Shown here: one piece after another, positions 1-4,432 of the stretch
How the letters are laid out: each line of letters begins with the position of its first letter
Position numbering within the stretch: the stretch's first letter is position 1
Program-made: the position numbers and the translations under genes
Origin: Bacillota bacterium
GTDB lineage: Bacteria; Bacillota; Desulfotomaculia; Desulfotomaculales; JAJYZD01
Length of the DNA: 6,955 bases
NCBI GenBank assembly: GCA_021800315.1
Contig: JAJYZD010000204.1
Coordinates: 1 to 6,955, forward strand
Direction: 5' to 3'
Notes under the pieces: generated by a model
The model's database searches: none
The model's input: the letters and a program-made list of their open reading frames with translations, nothing else
What the model was told of the DNA's origin: nothing

Positions 1-335
1 TCCACGGCCACGATGAAGGGGTTGCGGTGGCAACGCTCGATCTCCGCCAGTTTCTCCCGCAGGTTGGACGCGTGCACGGGCTGGTCCAGCGAGCCGTAAA
101 CGGTGAACAGTTGCTGCCGGGTCCCGGCCAGCCGGCTTCCGACCAGCGGCCCCAGGGCGTCCCCGGTGGAGCGGTCGGTGCCGATGCAAAGGAGGACGAT
201 TTCCCGGTTCCGCAGATTGGAGGCGTTTATTCGGGCTATGAGTTCCCGTGCCAGTTTGGACGGGGCCTCGGTATCTTCCATGTGTATTTTGAATTTGGGA
301 GCGGTCGGAAAAGTTTTTTCTTGAACGGCCTGCAT
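1..335 (-). CDS. yyaC: YyaC (DUF1256) spore protein, 5' part only
   Basis: The reverse strand reads from an ATG at 335 down to base 1 without a stop, giving 111 codons of a protein that continues outside the window. Residues 50-66 read CIGTDRSTGDALGPLVG, the signature of the YyaC/DUF1256 family, which is related in fold to the germination protease GPR and is confined to spore formers. Family members are about 200 residues long, so roughly half is present. The Asp-rich motif corresponds to the putative active-site region, but its substrate is not known with certainty. A good ribosome binding site (GGAGGG on the reverse strand, about 342-347) lies 6-7 bases before the ATG and fixes the start. 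The gene is divergent from the CvpA gene, and a sigma-F-like promoter lies just upstream. In Bacillus yyaC sits close to parB and to the rpsF operon, which agrees with this location. Family identity is sure; biochemical role is inferred. Confidence 0.93.
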   Translation of the reverse strand, partial: MQAVQEKTFPTAPKFKIHMEDTEAPSKLARELIARINASNLRNREIVLLCIGTDRSTGDALGPLVGSRLAGTRQQLFTVYGSLDQPVHASNLREKLAEIERCHRNPFIVAV

Positions 336-542
336 AAATATCCCTCCGAACACGGATAACTAATCTATTTATATCCAGTTCCGGTCACCGATTATACTTG
401 CTCCTTGGGGAACCAGGTTTTTCCTGGCAGGCGGGGTTTCCGCACGCCTCGATCGACCCCTTCCCAGGCAAGGTATGGAAGAGGGATTCTCTTAACCGAC
501 GGCGAAATAGGATCGGCAGCATTTTTTGCGGGGGGAACTTTG
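336..542. other. Divergent intergenic region between yyaC and the CvpA gene
   Basis: These 207 bases separate the two divergent genes. The left third holds the yyaC ribosome binding site and candidate promoter. A small inverted repeat, CCAGG-TTTTT-CCTGG, lies at 413-427. No convincing rightward -35/-10 pair was found for the CvpA gene; TATACT at 393-398 is a possible -10 but has no matching -35. The CvpA reading frame is open back to at least 405, but the encoded residues are Arg/Gly-rich and unlike the family, so they are treated as non-coding. Confidence 0.5.
369..397 (-). promoter_or_regulatory. Candidate sigma-F-like promoter of yyaC
   Basis: On the reverse strand, GTATA (397-393) is followed after 16 bases by GGATATAA (376-369). 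This resembles the forespore sigma-F pattern (GYATA, about 15-16 bases, GGnnAnAHTR), though the last two -10 positions do not match. It would start transcription about 25 bases before the yyaC ATG. The same place can be read as a sigma-A -10 (TATAAT, 396-391), but no -35 hexamer is seen at the right distance. The forespore reading fits the sporulation role of yyaC. Confidence 0.45.
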
Positions 543-1121
543 GTGAACTGGGTGGATTGGGTGATACTGGTTATCCTGGCACTGTCGGCTTGGAAGGGCT
601 ATCGGGCGGGCCTCCTGACATCGCTGGCCGGGCTGTTCGCCTGGGTGGCCGGTTTTTTGGCCGCATCGCGCTATTACTATCCCCTCAGTACCTATCTGGC
701 TGACAAATGGAACCTGGTCACGGTGATTCAGCAGTTCATTGAGCGGCACCTGCCCTTCCTGTCCGGCCCGGGGGTCCGGACCGCCGGCCTCGTGGCCGCC
801 CCGGCTCTTCCCTCGTCCTTCGCCCTGGCCACCGGGGCGGTGCAGGCCATCGCTTTTGTGCTGATCCTGCTGGCGGTGGAGGTGATCATCCAGGCCCTGG
901 CCCGCTCCCTGGCCTCCCTGATCGCGGTCACTCCCCTGGTGGTGGCCGACCGGCTGGGCGGCCTGGTTTTCGGCGTTCTCTGGGGCGGGGTATGGGTGCT
1001 GGTGCTGACCGTGGTGGCCACCCGCCTGTTACCAGCCGCCGACTGGCAGGGTTCGGTCATCCTGCCCTATCTCGTGGCAACGACCAGGACCTTCCATATG
1101 CCCTGGCCGTTGGTGCTATAG
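543..1121 (+). CDS. CvpA family integral membrane protein
   Basis: This encodes a 192-residue hydrophobic protein of the CvpA family (named after colicin V production), members of which are four-helix inner membrane proteins of poorly known function linked to cell envelope processes. The start VNWVDWVILVILALSAWKGY and the next segment LTSLAGLFAWVAGF are typical of the family. Membrane segments can be placed at about residues 6-18, 24-42, 96-118 and 138-162, with a polar connector between the second and third and a short polar tail. GTG at 543 is chosen because GGGGG (531-535) lies 7 bases upstream and the protein then begins with the family N-terminus; TTG at 540 is an adjacent alternative. 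It precedes the aminopeptidase gene by 62 bases and may be its own transcription unit. No substrate or partner can be assigned. Confidence 0.85.
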   Translation: MNWVDWVILVILALSAWKGYRAGLLTSLAGLFAWVAGFLAASRYYYPLSTYLADKWNLVTVIQQFIERHLPFLSGPGVRTAGLVAAPALPSSFALATGAVQAIAFVLILLAVEVIIQALARSLASLIAVTPLVVADRLGGLVFGVLWGGVWVLVLTVVATRLLPAADWQGSVILPYLVATTRTFHMPWPLVL

Positions 1122-1139
1122 AAAAAGCGGACATATTAT
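1110..1139 (+). promoter_or_regulatory. Candidate sigma-A promoter before the aminopeptidase gene
   Basis: TTGGTG (1110-1115) is followed after 18 bases by TATTAT (1134-1139), inside an AT-rich island (1131-1147) that stands out from the GC-rich surroundings. An overlapping TATAAT (1137-1142) is a better -10 but leaves a 21-base spacer. The -35 lies in the last codons of the CvpA gene, so read-through from there also remains possible. Confidence 0.4.
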
Positions 1140-1183
1140 AATTTATATCGCGGACTGTATGATCGAAGGAGTGTGTATGGGCT

Positions 1184-2614
1184 GTGCAGAAGGAAAACGG
1201 CAAGAAAGAGGGCTCCCGCCATCAGGAACTGAAATTCAGGACCCGGTGGGGCTGGGATGGTTTAAGCGGGGAAGACCGGGCGGCGGCCCGGAAGATGGCC
1301 GGCGAATACATGCAATTCCTCAACCGCGCCAAAACGGAGCGCGAGTCGGTCAAGGAATTGATCCGGAGGGCCACGGCGGCCGGGTTCGTCCCGCTGGCGG
1401 ACCGGGAACTGCATCCGGGCGACCGGGTCTTCTTCACCAACCGGGGCCGGGCGGTCATCCTGGCCGTAATCGGCCAAAACGGGCCGCAGGCGGGCTTTAA
1501 CATCGTCGGCGCCCACGTCGATGCACCGCGCCTGGACCTGAAACCGCAGCCGCTCTACGAGGAGGAAGGCCTGGCGCTCTTAAAGACCCATTACTACGGG
1601 GGCATCAAGAAATACCAGTGGCTGGCCGTTCCCCTCGCCCTGCACGGAATGGTCTCCCTCGGCGGCCTCGGCGAGGTCGAACTGGTCCTCGGGGAGGACC
1701 TGGGCGATCCGGTGTTGACCATTACCGACCTCCTGCCCCACCTGGCCAAGGAACAGATGGACAAGAAGATGGCCGACGCCGTGAGCGGGGAGGCTTTGAA
1801 CGCCCTGGTCGGCGGGGAACGGCTCCCCGGGGAGGGCGAGGAAAAAGAAAAGGTCAAACTCAATATTCTCAAGCTGTTATCGGAAAAATACGGGTTTTCC
1901 GAGGAGGACTTCATTTCGGCCGACCTGTCCCTGGTGCCCGCCTGGCCGGCGCGCTCCGTGGGCCTGGACGCCGCCTGCATAGGGGGATACGGGCAGGACG
2001 ACCGGGTTTCGGTGTATACCGCTCTGGAGGCGGTCCTGGGCCTGGGTGCCCCGCCTGCCCGGACCGCTCTGGCTGTATTTTGCGACAAGGAGGAAATCGG
2101 CTCCGTGGGCAATACGGGTATGGCCGCCGCCTTCTTCCAGGATACGGCGGCGGAAATTTACGCCCGGTGCGTTCCCGGTTTCCGGGAACTGGACCTGCGG
2201 CGCTCCCTGGCCGGATCGGCCGCTCTTTCCGCCGACGTAACGGCCGGTTACGATCCCAACTATGCCGACGCGTTCGACAAGCGCAACGTGGCCCGGATCG
2301 GGGCCGGCGTGGCCGTCACCAAGTATACCGGATCCAGGGGCAAATCGGGGGCCAGCGAGGCATCCGCCGAATTCGTGGGCCGGGTGCGGGGGCTTTTCAA
2401 CAGTCGCAACATCTCCTGGCAGACCGGGGAACTGGGCAAGGTCGACCTGGGGGGCGGCGGGACCATAGCCTACCTCCTGGCCAACCACGGTATGGACGTT
2501 TTGGACTGCGGCGCACCGGTCCTCGGCATGCACTCTCCTTTCGAGGTAACGAGCGTGGTGGATGTCTGGTCCTGCTACCGGGCTTACCAGGCCTTCTTCG
2601 AGACATGGGTGTAA
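1184..2614 (+). CDS. M18 family zinc aminopeptidase
   Basis: This encodes a 476-residue cytoplasmic metallo-aminopeptidase of family M18 (aspartyl aminopeptidase/aminopeptidase I type), which removes N-terminal amino acids from peptides with two metal ions and usually forms dodecameric tetrahedra. The metal-site elements are all visible in order: HVDAPRLDLKP with His111 and Asp113, GQDDR with the bridging Asp272, CDKEEIGS with catalytic Glu303 and ligand Glu304, SADV with Asp351, and GMHSPFE with His450. The N-terminal part (LSGEDRAAARKMAGEYMQFLNRAKTE pattern, residues about 26-50) matches bacterial members, and the length is normal. The start is GTG at 1184: a stop in frame at 1160 leaves no earlier ATG, GTG or TTG. 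The best ribosome binding site, GAAGGAG (1165-1171), is 12 bases away, which is long. ATG at 1177 is closer to it but in the wrong frame. The substrate preference (acidic or neutral residues) cannot be read from the sequence. Confidence 0.93.
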   Translation: MQKENGKKEGSRHQELKFRTRWGWDGLSGEDRAAARKMAGEYMQFLNRAKTERESVKELIRRATAAGFVPLADRELHPGDRVFFTNRGRAVILAVIGQNGPQAGFNIVGAHVDAPRLDLKPQPLYEEEGLALLKTHYYGGIKKYQWLAVPLALHGMVSLGGLGEVELVLGEDLGDPVLTITDLLPHLAKEQMDKKMADAVSGEALNALVGGERLPGEGEEKEKVKLNILKLLSEKYGFSEEDFISADLSLVPAWPARSVGLDAACIGGYGQDDRVSVYTALEAVLGLGAPPARTALAVFCDKEEIGSVGNTGMAAAFFQDTAAEIYARCVPGFRELDLRRSLAGSAALSADVTAGYDPNYADAFDKRNVARIGAGVAVTKYTGSRGKSGASEASAEFVGRVRGLFNSRNISWQTGELGKVDLGGGGTIAYLLANHGMDVLDCGAPVLGMHSPFEVTSVVDVWSCYRAYQAFFETWV

Positions 2615-2826
2615 GCCCACCGGCAAAGTACCGGGTGGGGGATGTGGTCAGGTTGAAAAAAACCCATCCGTGCGGCGGTGACCTGTGGTCCGTAATGCGC
2701 ACCGGCATCGACTTCCGGGTGCGTTGCGTCAAGTGCGGCCGGGTGCTTTTGTTGCCCCGCCCGCAGTTTGAGCGTTCCGTCCGCCAGTTGGTGAGCCAGG
2801 CGGAGATCGATCGCCCGGAGGGCTGA
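2605..2826 (+). CDS. DUF951 small zinc-ribbon-like protein (YyzM-like)
   Basis: This is a 73-residue protein of the DUF951 family, widespread in Firmicutes with unknown function. The recognisable core is YRVGDVVRLKKTHPCGG (residues 9-25), followed by a Trp, a basic stretch and CVKCGR (41-46), then LLPRPQFERS. Cys23, Cys41 and Cys44, perhaps with His21, could bind zinc, but this is an inference. The ATG at 2605 overlaps the last 10 bases of the aminopeptidase gene and has no ribosome binding site, so translation probably depends on ribosomes finishing the upstream gene. An in-frame GTG at 2635 is a less likely alternative because it would remove the conserved Tyr-Arg-Val-Gly start. In Bacillus the homologue lies just before ychF and rpsF; here it is directly before the rpsF operon. 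An intrinsic terminator follows 9 bases after the stop. Confidence 0.85.
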   Translation: MGVSPPAKYRVGDVVRLKKTHPCGGDLWSVMRTGIDFRVRCVKCGRVLLLPRPQFERSVRQLVSQAEIDRPEG

Positions 2827-2835
2827 AAGAGTCTT

Positions 2836-2885
2836 GGGGCCGTCCGGATCCACTCCGGCCGGTCCCGTTGTTTTGCTTGTTTTTT
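2836..2885 (+). terminator. Intrinsic terminator ending the aminopeptidase-DUF951 unit
   Basis: GGGGCCG (2836-2842) pairs with CGGTCCC (2860-2866), with one G-T pair. Inside it, past a single T/C mismatch, CCGGA (2844-2848) pairs with TCCGG (2854-2858) around the loop TCCAC. The 12-pair stem is followed at once by a T-rich tract ending in six T (2880-2885). This is the normal form of a Rho-independent terminator and marks the boundary between the two transcription units. Confidence 0.85.
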
Positions 2886-2905
2886 CCCCGGGCCTGTGCT
2901 ATAAT
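2877..2905 (+). promoter_or_regulatory. Extended -10 sigma-A promoter of the rpsF operon
   Basis: TTGTTT (2877-2882) lies 17 bases before a perfect TATAAT (2900-2905), which is preceded by TGC (2897-2899) to give an extended -10. Transcription should start near 2911-2912. The -35 box sits inside the T-tract of the preceding terminator. Spacing and -10 quality suggest a strong constitutive promoter, as expected for ribosomal protein genes. Confidence 0.85.
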
Positions 2906-2910
2906 CGCCG

Positions 2911-2988
2911 AGGCGTGTTATCCACGCCTGTCCGCCCTGCTCTACCTCAGTGGTAGGGCCGTTTAGTCCGTGGGGAGGAGGTGAGAAA
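2911..2988 (+). promoter_or_regulatory. Structured rpsF leader, candidate S6:S18 binding site
   Basis: The leader of about 78 bases holds two hairpins. Hairpin A pairs AGGCGTG (2911-2917) with CACGCCT (2923-2929) perfectly and would stand at the very 5' end of the mRNA. Hairpin B pairs GCTCTACC (2939-2946) with GGTAGGGC (2952-2959) around TCAGT. An outer helix, CCACG (2922-2926) with CGTGG (2969-2973), can enclose hairpin B, but it excludes hairpin A. The trinucleotide CCG occurs at 2932, 2959 and 2968 next to these stems. It is established that rpsF leaders in many bacteria carry a motif with a bulged CCG next to a hairpin, bound by the S6:S18 complex for feedback control. That this leader is such a motif is inferred from position, the hairpin-plus-outer-stem layout and the CCGs; no alignment to the family model could be made. 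Confidence 0.5.
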
Positions 2989-3282
2989 TTGGCCACGCGT
3001 AAGTACGAAACCATGTTTATATTGCGCCCCGAACTGGAGGAGCCCCAGCAGACAGCCCTGATCGACCGCTTTTCGAACCTCATTACGGAAAACGGCGGCG
3101 AAATCGTCAAGGTGGACCGATGGGGTAAACGGCGGTTGACGTACGAGATCGATAAACTGCGGGAAGGGTACTACGTGGTGATCAAGTTCACCGGTGATAC
3201 GGAGTTGGAAAAGGAACTGACCCGGGTGTACAGGATCACCGACGGCGTCATCCGCAACATCATCGTATTGGAAGAGGATTGA
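2989..3282 (+). CDS. rpsF: Small ribosomal subunit protein S6
   Basis: This encodes ribosomal protein S6 (97 residues), which binds the central domain of 16S rRNA as a heterodimer with S18 in the small-subunit platform. The N-terminus ATRKYETMFILRPEL and the segment DRWGKRRLTYEI with the following Tyr-Tyr are diagnostic, and the single alpha/beta domain is of normal length. The start is TTG at 2989, set by a near-perfect ribosome binding site GGAGGTGA (2977-2984) with GGAGG ending 7 bases before it. The frame is open back to GTG 2950, but that would place the ribosome binding site inside the gene and add 13 non-conserved residues. It is first in the operon with ssb and rpsR, which is the classical order. 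Free S6:S18 probably represses the operon through the leader. Confidence 0.97.
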   Translation: MATRKYETMFILRPELEEPQQTALIDRFSNLITENGGEIVKVDRWGKRRLTYEIDKLREGYYVVIKFTGDTELEKELTRVYRITDGVIRNIIVLEED

Positions 3283-3306
3283 CGGTGATTTAAGGGGGTC
3301 TGTCCC

Positions 3307-3702
3307 ATGCTCAACCGGATCATTCTGATCGGCCGGCTTACCCGCGACCCGGAGTTGCGCTATACCCAGAGCGGGACGGCCGTGGCCCGCATGTCGCTGG
3401 CGGTGGAGAGGGATTTCCGGAACGCCGCCGGTGAGAAGGAAACCGACTTTATCGACATCGTCGCCTGGCGGAAACTCGCGGAATTGTGTGCGAACCATCT
3501 GGGCAAGGGTCGGCTGGTAGCCGTTGAAGGCCGTCTGCAAATCCGTCCCTGGGAAAAAGACGGGGTAAAACACCGGTCGGCGGAAGTCGTGGCCGATGGC
3601 GTGCAGTTTCTCGATCGCCCGCGCGAGGCGGCCGCCGGTGGTCCGCCCATGGGTGCCGGTGATGACGACCCCCCCTACCTGGATGACGAGGTGCCCTTTT
3701 GA
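3307..3702 (+). CDS. ssb: Single-stranded DNA-binding protein Ssb
   Basis: This encodes the single-stranded DNA-binding protein (131 residues) that coats ssDNA as a tetramer in replication, repair and recombination. The OB-fold occupies about residues 1-106: the start MLNRIILIGRLTRDPELRYT, then FIDIVAWRKLAELC and GRLVAVEGRLQIRPWE, are characteristic. A short Gly/Pro linker leads to an acidic tail ending in DDEVPF, the partner-docking peptide equivalent to the DDDIPF of other Ssb proteins. The linker of only about 15 residues makes it shorter than the usual 140-170 residues. GGGGG (3294-3298) lies 8 bases before the ATG. It is located 24 bases after rpsF and 47 bases before rpsR, so its supply is tied to ribosomal protein synthesis. 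Confidence 0.97.
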   Translation: MLNRIILIGRLTRDPELRYTQSGTAVARMSLAVERDFRNAAGEKETDFIDIVAWRKLAELCANHLGKGRLVAVEGRLQIRPWEKDGVKHRSAEVVADGVQFLDRPREAAAGGPPMGAGDDDPPYLDDEVPF

Positions 3703-3712
3703 GCCAAAGCAC

Positions 3713-3749
3713 GGGGAGGTGAAGGACCCGGCGTACAGCCGGGCGCATT
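3713..3749 (+). promoter_or_regulatory. rpsR ribosome binding site with intervening hairpin
   Basis: GGGGAGGTGAAGGA (3713-3726) is a very strong ribosome binding site, but the rpsR ATG is at 3750, far too distant in linear sequence. Between them CCCGGC (3727-3732) pairs perfectly with GCCGGG (3738-3743) around GTACA. If this six-pair, all-GC stem folds, AAGGA sits only 6 bases (CGCATT) from the ATG. No other in-frame start exists between the stop at 3720-3722 and the ATG, except an ATT. The pairing is seen; its role in start selection is inferred. Confidence 0.6.
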
Positions 3750-3980
3750 ATGAAGCGGGAACGTGGACGGCGCGGCAAGAAGAAAGTCTGTAGTTTTTGT
3801 GTCGACAAGATGACCATCATCGACTACAAGGACGTGCCGCGCTTAAGGAAATACATTACCGAGCGGGGGAAGATCCTACCCCGCCGCATCTCGGGCAACT
3901 GCGCCAAACACCAGCGCTCCCTGACCGTGGCCATCAAAAGGTCGCGGGTGATGGCTCTGGTACCGTTTTCAACCGACTGA
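3750..3980 (+). CDS. rpsR: Small ribosomal subunit protein S18, zinc-binding form
   Basis: This encodes ribosomal protein S18 (76 residues), the partner of S6 on 16S rRNA. The segment IDYKDVPRLRKYITERGKI followed by LPRRISG is the family signature, and the C-terminal AIKRSRVMALVPF is also typical. The basic N-terminal tail MKRERGRRGKKK is as expected for contact with RNA. Cys14-x2-Cys17 and Cys51-x2-His54 are all present, so this is the so-called C+ form that can hold a zinc ion, in contrast to the cysteine-free copies that replace it under zinc limitation in some bacteria. The ATG is certain from homology, although its ribosome binding site is separated by a hairpin. It is the third gene of the operon, and 116 bases to the next likely start form its downstream gap. 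Confidence 0.96.
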   Translation: MKRERGRRGKKKVCSFCVDKMTIIDYKDVPRLRKYITERGKILPRRISGNCAKHQRSLTVAIKRSRVMALVPFSTD

Positions 3981-4096
3981 CACCCTGGATCCGGTGTGAA
4001 CCCGGGACCCGGCGCGGGCCGGCGACCCATAAAATTACGGCAGGAATTGATCCGGCCGGTGACGAACTGCTTCTCCAGGGGGAGAGGTGATTGACG
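3981..4096 (+). promoter_or_regulatory. Gap after rpsR with a hairpin over the next ribosome binding site
   Basis: This gap is GC-rich and contains no T-run, so the rpsR transcript probably continues through it. ACACC (3980-3984) can pair with GGTGT (3993-3997) around an 8-base loop, a weak structure. More interesting is CTTCTCC (4070-4076) pairing with GGAGAGG (4081-4087) around AGGG, including one G-T pair: this covers the ribosome binding site of the MazG-like gene. TAAAAT near 4030 was considered as a -10, but no -35 is present. Confidence 0.45.
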
Positions 4097-4414
4097 GTGG
4101 GCACGGTCGGCGACGCCCCGATCACGAAAAACGTGAAGGTCATTGAGTGGTTGAAGGCGGACATCCTGGCCGCCGTCACGGCGTTGTACAAGGCTTTTGT
4201 CCAGGGCAGCGAGGATGTTATGCTGGACTCCCTGGCCGGGCTGGTGATAACGGCGTACCTTCTGGGCCGCAGGCTGGGCTTCGGGTTTTCCCGCCTGGAT
4301 CTCAAAGTGGAAGCCAAGCTGAAACAGGGTGTGGACACGGGGCACGAAATGGAGGAGTGGTTTGGGGACCTGTCCTCCCTTCTCCGTTACCGCACGGAAA
4401 GAAAACGGGTTTGA
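4097..4414 (+). CDS. MazG-like family small protein
   Basis: This encodes a protein of about 105 residues, recognised as the MazG-like family found next to rpsR in Desulfotomaculum-type clostridia. The pattern ITKNVKVIEWLKADIL (residues 9-24), then DSLAGLVITAYLLGRRLG and, near the end, EWFGDLSSLL is characteristic. MazG proteins are all-helical nucleotide pyrophosphohydrolases, but the usual EExxE and ExxD magnesium ligands are not visible here: the first helix has LKADILAAV and the second has only Glu39, Asp40 and Asp44. It is therefore probably not an active pyrophosphatase, and its role is unknown. GTG at 4097 is preferred because AGAGGTGA (4083-4090) then stands at normal spacing; TTG at 4091 abuts the ribosome binding site. 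It follows rpsR by 116 bases and precedes the YybS gene by 18. Confidence 0.75.
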   Translation: MGTVGDAPITKNVKVIEWLKADILAAVTALYKAFVQGSEDVMLDSLAGLVITAYLLGRRLGFGFSRLDLKVEAKLKQGVDTGHEMEEWFGDLSSLLRYRTERKRV

Positions 4415-4432
4415 GGGGCCGCGTCGCGCAAG

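Noticed and set aside
405..542. In-frame upstream extension of the CvpA gene.
   Set aside because: The 46 extra residues are polar and unlike the family N-terminus, which begins exactly at GTG 543 next to a ribosome binding site.
1618..2604. A long open frame overlapping the aminopeptidase gene, running into the DUF951 gene.
   Set aside because: The overlapping part is Arg/Gly/Pro-rich with no family pattern; the aminopeptidase frame carries all catalytic motifs. Only the part from 2605 is a real gene.
2943..2959. Match to a tRNA D-arm (TACCTCAGTGGTAGGGC differs at only two places from a common D-arm sequence).
   Set aside because: No anticodon stem-loop, T-arm or acceptor pairing lies at the required distances; the segment is better explained as hairpin B of the rpsF leader.
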